Shown here: positions 46,338-55,223 of the stretch, in pieces | Layout of the letters: each line of letters begins with the position of its first letter | Position numbering within the stretch: the stretch's first letter is position 1 | NCBI RefSeq assembly: GCF_017355835.1 | Contig: NZ_JAFEWF010000016.1 | Location: 42,531 to 106,530 of the forward strand | DNA: 64,000 bases | Origin: Desertivirga brevis | GTDB taxonomy: Bacteria > Bacteroidota > Bacteroidia > Sphingobacteriales > Sphingobacteriaceae | Reading direction: 5' to 3' | Translations under genes and position numbers: made by a program | The notes under the pieces: generated by a model | Databases searched by the model: none | Seen by the model: the letters and a program-made list of their open reading frames with translations, nothing else | What the model was told of the DNA's origin: nothing

Positions 46338-46802
46338 CTAACGCTTATTCTTAAGATACTCTGTAGCCTTCCTGTTACAGCTTTCACAAATTCCGTAAAC
46401 TACAAGATTTACAGACGAGGGATTGAAACCTTCTGGCATGTTTATTTCCGGAAGTTTAAAATCCTCGAGGCAGTAAACCTTATAGCAGACAGTGCAATTG
46501 AAGTGTACGTGTTCGTCCTTATGTTCGTGCTCAGTACAAGACTCTTTGCAAGTAGCATAGACAGCCGTACCATTCATGTCAATTACCTTGTGTATTATAC
46601 CTTTTTCTTCAAAGGTCTTCAGGGTGCGATATAGAGTTACCGAGTCAACTTCTTTACCCAGGATTTGCTCCAGATCTGGTTGAGAGGTAGCTGCATCCCG
46701 GGAGGTCAGGACTTCCAATACGCTTAATCTCGGCTTGGTTTTCTTTAACTCATGCTTCTCTAAAAGTTGGCCAAACAAGGAATTTGTTTTGCTGTCGGAC
46801 AT
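46338..46802 (-). CDS. Fur-family metal-responsive repressor
   Basis: This 154-residue winged-helix regulator has N-terminal DNA-binding sequence 'TKPRLSVLEVLTSRDAATSQPDLEQIL' and 'DSVTLYRTLKTFEEKGIIHKV'. A metal/dimer domain follows with 'EHEHKDEHVHFNCTVC' and 'YGICESCN', giving the two CxxC pairs of a structural zinc site. Whether it senses iron, zinc or peroxide is not clear. A TATCTTTG box (46813-46806) lies right before ATG 46802, but its -33 partner is missing. The gene is 83 bases behind the MATE exporter on the same strand and may regulate or belong to that cluster. Confidence 0.92.
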   Translation of the reverse strand: MSDSKTNSLFGQLLEKHELKKTKPRLSVLEVLTSRDAATSQPDLEQILGKEVDSVTLYRTLKTFEEKGIIHKVIDMNGTAVYATCKESCTEHEHKDEHVHFNCTVCYKVYCLEDFKLPEINMPEGFNPSSVNLVVYGICESCNRKATEYLKNKR

Positions 46803-46885
46803 ATGCAAAGATACGATTTACAGAGGATATGCCTCAGTAATATCCCTCACTTACGACATCATTGAGATTATTGTTCATGATACTT

Positions 46886-48265
46886 TCAGTTTAATAGCGG
46901 ATTCGAAGTTTCCAGTTTCGCATGATTATTTCTCAATTTAATCTTAATCATCTGCCTCCGTACAACAAAGAGCACTATCAGCATGTACAGTACGTTTTCT
47001 GTGAAAAGCCCTAGGTAGATACCCTGCTTCCCCAAAAAATGGGGAGCTGAAAGCAGTAAGGGAATAAAGAGAAGCGTTTCCCGTCCCAATGCGAGAGAAG
47101 CCGAAATTTTGCCATTGCCAGTGGCCTGCAAAAAGACAATTCCAGTAGAAGAAACGGGAGCAATTATTAAAATCCCCATCATTAACCGGAAATGGAATAA
47201 ATCATCATGGGTGAAATCAGAATTGGGCAAAATCAGAGAAAGCATTTGCTTGGGAAATACTTGTACTGGTATTAAAACCAGCAACATGACCAGGCAGCAC
47301 GACAAACGAAATATTTTTAAGGCTTCCATGCTTCTTTCATATTTACCGGCTCCGAAATTGATGCCAATCACAGGTTGCAGGGCCTGAAGTATACCAAAAA
47401 CGGGGATGAGCGAGAAGGAATAAATACGAAACACAGCCGAAAAAAAAGCTTCCTCAAAGCGATCGCTATACAGTGTTACCATCTTAAAGAGAACGAGCTG
47501 CCGGACAAAGCTGCTAGCCTGCATTACCATGGCAGAAGATCCAATCTCCGTTATTTCTTTCAGCACTTCTTTGTCAAGCTTTATCTGACGAAGATCCAAC
47601 TTTACGCTGCTCCTATTCGAGTTGAGAAACTTTAATATTCCCAGGGAGTAAACAGCCATAGATAGAACCGTTGCAAGAGCGGCCCCCTTAACACCCCAAT
47701 TGCAATAATAAATCAAAATAGGGTTTAAGATAATGTTGCAGATTACCCCAGCGATGGTCATTCGCATAGATAATTTCATTTGTCCTTCTGCTCGTAGAAG
47801 TGAAGAACAGGCAAGGCCAAAAATACTTGTGAAGCATCCTGTCATCATCCATCTATAATATGCCGCTCCCTCTTTCAAAACTCCGTGTTCTGCCCCAATC
47901 AGCTTAAGTGCTGATTCTGCTAAGAAATATCCGGCAGTACCCAACACCAGCGAAACAACCACGGAATAAATGAGTACATATGCGAATATCTGCTGAGTAA
48001 CTCCTGTATTACCGCTTCCAACAGCTCGACTTAAAACATTTGATGCGCCGGAGGAAATAAAACCGGTAACTGCAGAGTTAATCACCATTAAGGGAATACA
48101 TAAAGACACTCCGGCCAGTGCATCCTGCCCAATAAGTCGACCGGCATAAACGGCATCAACAAAGGAGTTTAAGGAGATAACCAGCATACTAAGAACTCCC
48201 GGTACAGACATCCGAAACAGAAGTGTAGAAAGTCTGTCGTGTAAAATGGCCTCTCTTGACTGCAT
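46886..48265 (-). CDS. MATE-family efflux transporter
   Basis: This inner-membrane exporter has 12 helices in about 459 residues and should be driven by Na+ or H+. The opening 'LLFRMSVPGVLSMLVISLNSFVDAVYAGRLIGQDALAGVSL' is the MATE N-half signature. The second half repeats it around 'FFSAVFRIYSFSLIPVFGILQALQPVIGINFGAGKYERSM'. ATG 48265 is chosen over TTG 48271. It follows two ABC permease genes with a 6-base gap and seems to end the peptide-gene operon. MATE pumps export small peptides such as methanobactin (MbnM) in other systems, hence its interest here. Confidence 0.92.
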   Translation of the reverse strand: MQSREAILHDRLSTLLFRMSVPGVLSMLVISLNSFVDAVYAGRLIGQDALAGVSLCIPLMVINSAVTGFISSGASNVLSRAVGSGNTGVTQQIFAYVLIYSVVVSLVLGTAGYFLAESALKLIGAEHGVLKEGAAYYRWMMTGCFTSIFGLACSSLLRAEGQMKLSMRMTIAGVICNIILNPILIYYCNWGVKGAALATVLSMAVYSLGILKFLNSNRSSVKLDLRQIKLDKEVLKEITEIGSSAMVMQASSFVRQLVLFKMVTLYSDRFEEAFFSAVFRIYSFSLIPVFGILQALQPVIGINFGAGKYERSMEALKIFRLSCCLVMLLVLIPVQVFPKQMLSLILPNSDFTHDDLFHFRLMMGILIIAPVSSTGIVFLQATGNGKISASLALGRETLLFIPLLLSAPHFLGKQGIYLGLFTENVLYMLIVLFVVRRQMIKIKLRNNHAKLETSNPLLN

Positions 48266-48271
48266 CCTCAA

Positions 48272-49696
48272 TTATTTTAGATTTTTACTGGATATAAAAG
48301 CTCCAATAACAAGAAGGAGGACAGTAAGCATAAGTAACTGAAAAACTCCTGTCCTGATATAGGCTGCAGTATTAAAGTTCCCCGACATTACGAACACAGG
48401 AGAATGCCTCATCTCTTCACTTGAGAAGTTTCTGTCTGAAAAGAGCCTGGAGTAGTAAAAAGTCACGAGTTGTTTATGAAAGGCTGCTACAGATTTACTG
48501 AAATCCTGAAAAGCATATAGGTCAGTTGAGGCCAGGGAATTAAACAAGTTTTGAGTAGCGACAGCAGGATTTATGAAGTTAAAACTTCTTGCAATTTTAT
48601 CTCTCTCTTTCACCTGGTTTTGATAAGTTGCTACCAGCCGGGCCGACTGTGCATCGCGTAAAACAGTAAAGGCTGCCTGTCCTTTGGCCATCAGTTTCTT
48701 CTGAAACAGTTGTGGGCCCGCCGCAAATTCAGGGTGCTTTGTCAGAAATTCCTGTATTACCTTAATATGATTTTCATCTTTCTCTTCATCGAAGACACCC
48801 GCCCTTCGGCTAATGCTACTGAGAACAGAACTGTTCAAGGGCATTGAAAGACTTATAAGAATGTTTAACAGCGCCGGTATCAGGATCAGAATAAGAAGCC
48901 AGGTTCCGATCCCGGCCATTGCGTTCCATCCTGTATTCTTCTTCAGCGATATCAGGATAAACATCAGCGAAAACCAGAATAGAAAATAGATTAGGATGAT
49001 AATTAACCAGAAGACTGCCAGATTTAACCTATCAAAATTCATAGAGCTGTCACTTATAAATCCCACCATACTTAGTAAAAATGCCGTTCCCGTAAGCAGG
49101 ATAAAATAGAAGAGCAAGCGGTAAAGGACAACCGTTTTTACCGGAAAGGCCTGCGAGCGGATTACCGGTAGTACGCCGCGATCAGTATCCTCCGACAAAA
49201 TGTTATAACTAAAGGCAATTATCAGGAGCGGAAACAGATAGACAAGAACAAAAGAAAGGTCAAAATTTCCTGCGAGTAATTTCTCCGGATTGGCAATTTC
49301 GTTTTGAAAAACTTGGTAATACAAGCTCATTGCAGAGATTTTGTAGTAGTAAGGTTGTAAATCTCTTTGTCCTATAGCAAGAGAAGCTAGTGGCGATGGT
49401 TTGTACGCAGCAGGATAAACATGACGGTGCCAGGCGTAGGAGGCTACCGCAGAAATTTCCCAGGCTTTTTTTCCTTCGGTGGTGCTGGTATCTGCAGAAA
49501 ATCCCTCTTGAATTAGTTTTTGACTACGCGAACTTTCCTCCATCACAGAAGCTATCGCCAGTTCCTGCTTTTTGATTTCCCGCGCACCGTAGTAAATACT
49601 ATAAAGCCCAAGTAAAATGGCCAGAGAATGAATCACAAGATTGAAACCTTGCCGCTTAAAGCTTAGCCATTCATATTTAAGAATATGAGATATCAT
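48272..49696 (-). CDS. ABC-2 type permease (DUF3526-like), second subunit
   Basis: This 474-residue inner-membrane subunit has helices near 20-40, 150-170, 195-215, 230-270 and at the end. A large extracytoplasmic domain lies between the first two, as in DUF3526/NosY-like ABC-2 permeases. Sequence near 165 ('LLIIAFSYNILSEDTDRGVLPVIRSQAFPV') is the conserved cytosolic loop that contacts the ATPase. Start and upstream stop overlap by four bases. Its partner ATPase is probably the one encoded at 55224. Confidence 0.85.
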   Translation of the reverse strand: MISHILKYEWLSFKRQGFNLVIHSLAILLGLYSIYYGAREIKKQELAIASVMEESSRSQKLIQEGFSADTSTTEGKKAWEISAVASYAWHRHVYPAAYKPSPLASLAIGQRDLQPYYYKISAMSLYYQVFQNEIANPEKLLAGNFDLSFVLVYLFPLLIIAFSYNILSEDTDRGVLPVIRSQAFPVKTVVLYRLLFYFILLTGTAFLLSMVGFISDSSMNFDRLNLAVFWLIIILIYFLFWFSLMFILISLKKNTGWNAMAGIGTWLLILILIPALLNILISLSMPLNSSVLSSISRRAGVFDEEKDENHIKVIQEFLTKHPEFAAGPQLFQKKLMAKGQAAFTVLRDAQSARLVATYQNQVKERDKIARSFNFINPAVATQNLFNSLASTDLYAFQDFSKSVAAFHKQLVTFYYSRLFSDRNFSSEEMRHSPVFVMSGNFNTAAYIRTGVFQLLMLTVLLLVIGAFISSKNLK

Positions 49697-51120
49697 AGGA
49701 TCATCTTGTTAAATGAGAAGGAAACCAATAGAAATGCTGATACCGCCCATGCCAGCAAAGCGATTATTTCGAACAGGCAATTTTCTAATGGAAAAATAAT
49801 ATCCGGCGTTTTGTAATTAAAATCAGGTACAGCCTCCCATAAGCTTCGGCTAGCTTTGTACTCATAAAATTCGCCGGTTTTTGAATGGTCCCGGTAGTCC
49901 ATATTCATCATTCGTACCATCTTTCTCCGGTAATTCTCGGCAGAAGTTTGAAAATCGGTGTAGGTAGCAAAATCCGTCGCGCTTAAACTCATGGAGATAT
50001 TTCTAACAGCAAGGTAGGGATCCAATAGACTCAGGTATTTAGACACCCTATTTTGTTTTACAAGCACCTCCTGTAACCCAAGGGTATGTTTATCGTGAAT
50101 TCTGTTACCAAAATCTTCGTAAGCTTGTGCACAGGCAGCTTCATAATTAATAGGCAGTTGGGAAACTTCTCTTACTTTATATTCTGTCAGAAGCTGCCTG
50201 GTAAGATGGACAATTACTTCGTCCTTAAGCGGATTCCTCTCAATTCTAGAATTAATATCGTTTTTTATCTGCTGTTGGTAGGCATTTAGGGATGGCAAAG
50301 GATAGGCCTCAGAAGCAATGCTGGCAGTAGTTTTGGGCAGGATGATTGTAAGTACTATCCAGATGCTAAGTAGTGTCAGCAGAGATTTTCCAGAGTTTAC
50401 TGATTTGGAGGAAATCCAAACGGCAAGCACAATGAAGATGAAGAAATAAAGAATATACGAAAGAACTAGTATAATCAATCGCAGGAAAACTTCTGTAGTA
50501 AACTCTATCTCAAAGGGCATAAAAATACCCACAAAGAGAAGTGTAAGCGTTGGAAGCAGAAGGCTGAACACTACTATGTTATAAGCTAATATCTTTCCTT
50601 GTATGATTGCTCTCAAGGGCACTCCCTGGCTTAGTAAAATACGGAGCGTACCATGTTCCCTCTCCCCGGTAAAGGAGGAGAAGGCTAGAAAGATGATCAG
50701 AAGAGGAATCAGTATCTGGAGTACTAAGGCAATAGATAATTCACCAAACCGAATCATCGCCCCAAAATCTTGTGCAGGCCTGAACATAAATTCGTGCTGA
50801 TAATGCGCCTCTAAATAAATGGAGGAACCAGTATAGGAATCGACACCAAAATCAAAAAAACTTAAGGCAGTTTTTGGCTTAAAAACGAATGTGCCAAAAT
50901 GTGCGGCAATATGCGGATGTTTATTTCCCTGCTCCAGCCATTGTTGTCTCTTTTCCTTCTGGGCTACTGCTACCTCATCTTTCTGCATTTTATAGTTGAG
51001 GAAACCGCCAGCCCCGGCTATCAGCAGCAAGACTGAAATCAATATACCCGTGATGATGATCTGTTTATTCCGGAAAGCTACGCGCAATTCCTTTTTTGTT
51101 ATAATAAATACCTGATACAT
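49693..51120 (-). CDS. ABC-2 type permease (DUF3526-like), first subunit
   Basis: This 475-residue paralogue of the next gene starts 'YQVFIITKKELRVAFRNKQIIITGILISVLLL'. It has a roughly 100-residue exported loop, then 'LIIFLAFSSFTGEREHGTLRILLSQGVPL', the ATPase-contact segment, and four or five further helices. The two permeases likely form a heterodimer. The ATG shares one base with the stop of the 310-residue protein upstream (TGATG). Confidence 0.86.
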   Translation of the reverse strand: MYQVFIITKKELRVAFRNKQIIITGILISVLLLIAGAGGFLNYKMQKDEVAVAQKEKRQQWLEQGNKHPHIAAHFGTFVFKPKTALSFFDFGVDSYTGSSIYLEAHYQHEFMFRPAQDFGAMIRFGELSIALVLQILIPLLIIFLAFSSFTGEREHGTLRILLSQGVPLRAIIQGKILAYNIVVFSLLLPTLTLLFVGIFMPFEIEFTTEVFLRLIILVLSYILYFFIFIVLAVWISSKSVNSGKSLLTLLSIWIVLTIILPKTTASIASEAYPLPSLNAYQQQIKNDINSRIERNPLKDEVIVHLTRQLLTEYKVREVSQLPINYEAACAQAYEDFGNRIHDKHTLGLQEVLVKQNRVSKYLSLLDPYLAVRNISMSLSATDFATYTDFQTSAENYRRKMVRMMNMDYRDHSKTGEFYEYKASRSLWEAVPDFNYKTPDIIFPLENCLFEIIALLAWAVSAFLLVSFSFNKMIL

Positions 51121-52052
51121 CAGTGATCATTCTCTTTAACAATTTCTACCAATAGTTTATTCGCAAGCATTTCATCATAAAGACTTTCCTTGCAGGCTCT
51201 TAAACTATCCGCGGGATGTATTCCATCAGCCTTTTGCCATAACGTATTTGTTTCGCCATCCAAAAGATAAGCCTCATCATTCTGCCGATTCAATAAGTAG
51301 GTCGCCTTTTGTTCTGGTTTTTCTATGGATAAGAACCAGGGACTTTTAGTAACGAATGTTTTGGCAGCGGATAGAGGAATCATTTCCCGCTCCTCATTGT
51401 AGCTTAAAAAAGCATGTTCCGATTTAAAAAGCACTTCTTTTGTTTCATTAGCTTCCAGTTCAAACACTTGCAGTTTATCGGCGAGAAGAGCTTCTCCCAG
51501 AGTATAGTCTATAATTTTTACCGGAGCTGGTTCCAACGAATGATTTTTTACAATGGCTTTCCCGGATATTCCATCCCATCGAACGTCTTCACAGCTTACT
51601 TTTTCTACGTAGAAAAAATCATCAATCGCGGTTTTAGAATAGCGTATTTCTCCTTCACTAATTACCTCTGAAACCAGTGTGTACTTTCCAAGCGGCGTGT
51701 TTTCGGGTGTTTGATAAGTGAAATAGAAATGCCTGCCGCCCTGAATGTTTTGCAGTATGTCGGCTAATTTTTCCTTGCTGCTCTTACCTGAGAGGTATGA
51801 TGCAAGCAGTAGTATCGGAAGATTTTTATTGAGGTACAAAAGCTTGTTGTTTTCAGCTGCCAGCTTTTCATCTTCAACGGCTGGAAGCGCTAATACATGC
51901 TCTTCAAAAAGCATTTTTACGTTCCCAAGCGGGTCTTTTACTCCAATTCTTACAAGCGGAAAAATATGCTTTTCTTTTAGTTTCGACGTGTTGAAGTTCC
52001 AGTGTATTGTGACTGGCTTGCCAGGCAGGGTACGCTTAGGAAAAATACTCAT
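51120..52052 (-). CDS. Unknown protein with Ig-like regions and a PqqD/RRE-like C-terminus
   Basis: This 310-residue protein has no signal peptide or membrane segment. Two beta-rich regions (about 10-50 and 120-225) look Ig-like ('KPVTIHWNFNTSKLKEKH', 'GKAIVKNHSLEPAPVKIIDY'). The last 60 residues ('AYLLDGETNTLWQKADG' ... 'LYDEMLANKLLVEI') follow the pattern of PqqD-like RiPP recognition elements: a beta-hairpin, then helices with L-x3-W-x3-DG. Such domains bind leader peptides. It abuts the GRDP-like gene and lies two genes behind the 35-residue peptide gene. No catalytic domain is obvious. The RRE reading is my inference from pattern alone. Confidence 0.7.
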   Translation of the reverse strand: MSIFPKRTLPGKPVTIHWNFNTSKLKEKHIFPLVRIGVKDPLGNVKMLFEEHVLALPAVEDEKLAAENNKLLYLNKNLPILLLASYLSGKSSKEKLADILQNIQGGRHFYFTYQTPENTPLGKYTLVSEVISEGEIRYSKTAIDDFFYVEKVSCEDVRWDGISGKAIVKNHSLEPAPVKIIDYTLGEALLADKLQVFELEANETKEVLFKSEHAFLSYNEEREMIPLSAAKTFVTKSPWFLSIEKPEQKATYLLNRQNDEAYLLDGETNTLWQKADGIHPADSLRACKESLYDEMLANKLLVEIVKENDH

Positions 52053-52517
52053 CTATGCCTTTCTTAAATCTTTAATATTTTGAGGACTGTAAATCTGCGG
52101 ATATGTACTGAACCATTTGAGTACCGTTTCCTGACCCAGATGATCAAAAACTGCAGAAATAAGCACCTCCAGCTTTTTATTAAATTCAGCTCGGTTGGCT
52201 TCAGGATTTGCCTCTATCGCTGCTTTTCGGTTTAACTTTTCAGCTCTGGTGGCAGGTTGATGATGTACGAAGCGTCCGAAATTAGCCTGACAGAAAGCAG
52301 CGTACTCCCTGGTAAAGAGAATGAAGTTATGCCACATTTCATCCAGGATCAGGAGCTCGTCGGGAATAAAGATCCCTTCATATTGACTCAAAAAGAGAAA
52401 CTTCTTTGTCTCAAGGAAAATATCCTCTGCCTCATCGTCCGTTACATTCAAAAGATCGGTAAACCGGCAGATGACGTCTTCGTTTTTATATTCAAGAATT
52501 TTATCCAGTTGTTGCAT
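52053..52517 (-). CDS. GRDP-like (DUF1399-like) protein
   Basis: The 154-residue cytosolic protein carries 'ILDEMWHNFILFTREYAAFCQANFGRFVHHQP'. This matches the core of the glycine-rich-domain-protein-like family (PF07173), whose conserved D-x2-WH, T-x2-Y and HH residues could bind a metal. The biochemical role of the family is unknown. It is the first gene after the 35-residue peptide, separated by an attenuator-like hairpin, and abuts the 310-residue gene. A part in maturing or handling the peptide is plausible but untested. Confidence 0.75.
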   Translation of the reverse strand: MQQLDKILEYKNEDVICRFTDLLNVTDDEAEDIFLETKKFLFLSQYEGIFIPDELLILDEMWHNFILFTREYAAFCQANFGRFVHHQPATRAEKLNRKAAIEANPEANRAEFNKKLEVLISAVFDHLGQETVLKWFSTYPQIYSPQNIKDLRKA

Positions 52518-52537
52518 TTGAAATAAGTTTTAAGAAT

Positions 52538-52568
52538 GAAACAGCAGCTCTTTTGAGGCTGCTGTTTC
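52538..52568 (-). terminator. Attenuator-like hairpin between peptide gene and downstream genes
   Basis: AAACAGCAGC and GCTGCTGTTT make a perfect 10-base stem around a 9-11 base loop, eight bases after the peptide stop codon. No long U-run follows on the minus strand. It probably acts as a partial terminator or RNA stabiliser, letting the precursor be made in excess of the later genes. Confidence 0.7.
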
Positions 52569-52576
52569 CATTGATA

Positions 52577-52684
52577 CTATAATGTTACTGTGCAGTGGCC
52601 ACCAGTATCGCAATGAGAGCTTCCGCCAATTACTCTGTTTTCAAGGATTAAAGCGATTAGTTCTTCTTTACTTAGGTTTTTCAT
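52577..52684 (-). CDS. 35-residue Gly-Gly leader peptide, candidate RiPP precursor
   Basis: The frame encodes a charged helical leader (MKNLSKEELIALILENRVI), a Gly-Gly site at residues 20-21, and the core SSHCDTGGHCTVTL. The core has two His-Cys pairs, two Ser and three Thr. The leader resembles Bacteroidota natural-product precursors that are cut after GG. The frame heads an operon with a hairpin just after it, which is the usual arrangement for RiPP precursors. No lanthipeptide synthetase, radical SAM, YcaO or ATP-grasp gene is in the window, so any modification would need an enzyme not recognised here or encoded elsewhere. Confidence 0.72.
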   Translation of the reverse strand: MKNLSKEELIALILENRVIGGSSHCDTGGHCTVTL

Positions 52685-52769
52685 GATGAATATTATTGAT
52701 GATTTATGCCTACTCTGGTTGGGGTTTTCGGCCTCCCCCCGTTATTGCAACAACAATACAAGTATAACA

Positions 52770-52810
52770 AATAATTTCTAAATGCAAGTAACTTGCATTT
52801 AGAAATTATT
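52770..52810. promoter_or_regulatory. 41-base near-perfect palindrome
   Basis: Two perfect 20-base arms, beginning AATAATTTCTAAATG and ending CATTTAGAAATTATT, flank a single A at 52790. It starts six bases after the stop of the outer-membrane barrel gene and lies upstream of the peptide gene. Its right arm overlaps a possible -33 element (CTTG-N18-TATACTTG on the minus strand). It may be a terminator, an operator, or both. Confidence 0.65.
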
Positions 52811-52816
52811 AAAATG

Positions 52817-55216
52817 TCAGAGTCTCTCCTGCTCTTCCAGCCGTTGAGTTTTTCCGCGGGCTAATTTTCCTCCGAGGTGATAAATCAGGCTAACATTAAG
52901 ACGGCGACTATCCGGCAAATTGTTGTACCAGCTATTAGCCGTATTTGTTATGCTATAGCCACTGTACCTAATAGTTCTGAAAATATCTGAAAGGGAAGCC
53001 CGCACATCAATCTTCCTTTTAGCAAATGTTTTTTTTAACCCGGCATCGACCGAAAAAAATTGACGGTAGATGTATACTCCATTTAAGGTAGGACTTGTAT
53101 AATGGAAATTAACTTCCCCGCTAACCTTCTTTGGAAGGGTCAGGGAATGATTACTGATAACGTCTATGGCAAACTTCTCCGCAGATTTTATTCCACCTAA
53201 TTGCTGCAAGGGATAATGAGTATAGTTTAGACTGACAGTATTGCTACTGCTCCAGAACCTGGTGTAGTTTATCGGAGATGATAGCTGCAAGTCTAACCGC
53301 TCTCTTTTTCCAAAGTTGATATTACTGGTGATCAGTACAGCGTCTGGATTAACCACTGCACTTTGGGAAATAAAATTATTTGCCCTGTTATAGGTAAGGC
53401 TTACAATATACTTTTGGTGAAGCGTATAAATGATTGTACTTACCCAGGCTCTTTCTGGCTGAAGCAGGGGATTGCCCTGGTAATAGTAATACTTATCGTA
53501 GAAATAGCGGACCGGGTTTAAATTGTTATACAGCGGTCGGTTAATTCTACGGCTAAGGGAAAGGCTAACAGAATGTGATCCATTTAATTTCTGCTCGAGA
53601 GAAAAAGATGGAAACAGATTTGTGTAATCGCGTCTTGTGCGGATGGAACTGCTGATGGAATTTGCATCTGTTAAGGTATGTTCCATTCTGATTCCAGCTT
53701 CTATAGTTGTCGTCTTCCAACTCCTTTTTCCCGAGAAATAAACTGCTGATATTTGTTCTCCATAGACAAAGTGATCACTTAGCGAAGAAGCGGGAACAAA
53801 GTGATTGTTAACGAGCGAATCGTATTTGAACTCGTTATCAATATTCACTTTGGCATACTTTAAACCAGCTTTAAAATCTATTGTATGGGAAGGCAGATCG
53901 AAATCAGCTTTTAAAGATCGAATATCAACAAAGCTGGGCTGATGAAAATTTAATTGCTGGTAAGGTCCGATTTCATTTCCATCCACGTTTGCCCAGGAAT
54001 TACCGATAAAGCCATCCGAATTGTTTCTAAATGAAATGTAGTCTGCATTTAGACTAAGCGTTTTGCCAAGTGTATCCAAGCCTTTTTTAAAATTAAGGTT
54101 GAACCCATTATTATAATAAGGCTCCTTGAGGATATTGTTATTCTGTACAACTGACTGAAGATTATTTTGATTAGCCAAAACCTGGGTTGCTCCGCCTGCA
54201 TTTCTGCTCCAATCATCGGTATAGCCCGTGTAGAAAAAGCCTAGTTCTGTTTTTCGAGGAAGATAAAGGTCAATACCAGCTTTGTAGCTATAATAGTGCG
54301 TTTGGGTCTCATCTTCAATTTCCCGTAAGTAAAGGACTTCGTCTCGGCCAGAACCTTTTAACTGGTTTCCTCTTTTCAGGGCCAGATAGTGACGATTATC
54401 ATATCCCAGACTCCCAAAGATGTTAAATCTATCGTTCCTGATATTCCCCGCAATACTTTCCCTATGAAGAAAGTATTGCCCCGCCCCCGTTCCAGCGCTT
54501 ATGTCTGCGGCATAACCTTTTTTGTTTGTTTTTTTTGTGATAATGTTGATGCTGCCGGAACTTCCGGCAGCATCAAATTGAGAACCAGGTGAGTTAATAA
54601 GTTCTACGCGGCTGATAGCAGAAGCGCCCATTCCCTTCAGCATATTACTTAGTTGCTGGGCAGATATTTGACTTAATTTGCCGTCAATCATGATATTAAC
54701 AGCAGATGATCCTTTAAACACGATATTATCGCTTTGATCTACTGATACCCCAGGTATCTTTTGCAACAGATCGAAGGCAGAATTTCCGGTGGAAACAGGA
54801 CTTGCATCGACATTAAAAACCAGGTTTCCTCCTTTTATTTCTACGGGATTCCTCCTTTGAGTGATTACTACTTCTCTTAGTTTGGTTTCCTCTTTAAGTA
54901 GAATAATATCTGGTAGGGTATCAAAGGACCCTTGGACAAAAGACCTGGAAACATGGTTCTTATATCCCAAAGCAGAAGCTTTAATACGGTATCTTTCAGT
55001 TGGCATACTAAAGCGGAATATCCCTGATTCGTCCGTTCTTGTTGCACTCAATGTGCTCGAATCTCTTTCTGCAATTATAAAAATGGTGATGAATGGAATG
55101 GGATGCTTGTTTTCATCCAGCACCCTTCCTTCTAAGCCACTTAATGCCTGGGAAAAAGCATCTAGCTGGGACAGCAATAGTAATATTATAAGTAGAGTTT
55201 TTGAGTAAAGATTCAT
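52817..55216 (-). CDS. Outer-membrane beta-barrel receptor (OMP_b-brl_3 type)
   Basis: This 799-residue TonB-receptor-like protein has a signal ending AFSQ, a CarboxypepD_reg domain (about 25-110) and a plug ('VIKGGNLVFNVDASP'-like region, 'LLQKIPGVSVDQSDNIVFKGSSAVNIMIDGK', 'INSPGSQFDAAGSSGSINIITKK'). The large C-terminal barrel is of the outer_membrane_beta-barrel family 3. ATG 55216 starts seven bases after the ABC ATPase stop; an upstream extension to 55276 is unlikely. It is the last gene of the upstream operon and faces the 41-base palindrome. The ligand is unknown, and the product of the peptide cluster is one candidate. Confidence 0.9.
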   Translation of the reverse strand: MNLYSKTLLIILLLLSQLDAFSQALSGLEGRVLDENKHPIPFITIFIIAERDSSTLSATRTDESGIFRFSMPTERYRIKASALGYKNHVSRSFVQGSFDTLPDIILLKEETKLREVVITQRRNPVEIKGGNLVFNVDASPVSTGNSAFDLLQKIPGVSVDQSDNIVFKGSSAVNIMIDGKLSQISAQQLSNMLKGMGASAISRVELINSPGSQFDAAGSSGSINIITKKTNKKGYAADISAGTGAGQYFLHRESIAGNIRNDRFNIFGSLGYDNRHYLALKRGNQLKGSGRDEVLYLREIEDETQTHYYSYKAGIDLYLPRKTELGFFYTGYTDDWSRNAGGATQVLANQNNLQSVVQNNNILKEPYYNNGFNLNFKKGLDTLGKTLSLNADYISFRNNSDGFIGNSWANVDGNEIGPYQQLNFHQPSFVDIRSLKADFDLPSHTIDFKAGLKYAKVNIDNEFKYDSLVNNHFVPASSLSDHFVYGEQISAVYFSGKRSWKTTTIEAGIRMEHTLTDANSISSSIRTRRDYTNLFPSFSLEQKLNGSHSVSLSLSRRINRPLYNNLNPVRYFYDKYYYYQGNPLLQPERAWVSTIIYTLHQKYIVSLTYNRANNFISQSAVVNPDAVLITSNINFGKRERLDLQLSSPINYTRFWSSSNTVSLNYTHYPLQQLGGIKSAEKFAIDVISNHSLTLPKKVSGEVNFHYTSPTLNGVYIYRQFFSVDAGLKKTFAKRKIDVRASLSDIFRTIRYSGYSITNTANSWYNNLPDSRRLNVSLIYHLGGKLARGKTQRLEEQERL

Positions 55217-55223
55217 AAAGTGA

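Noticed and set aside
52053..52517. Lanthipeptide dehydratase, cyclase, YcaO or radical SAM enzyme next to the peptide gene
   Set aside because: None of the motifs of these enzymes is visible in any gene of the cluster. This weakens a classical lanthipeptide reading and is stated as such.
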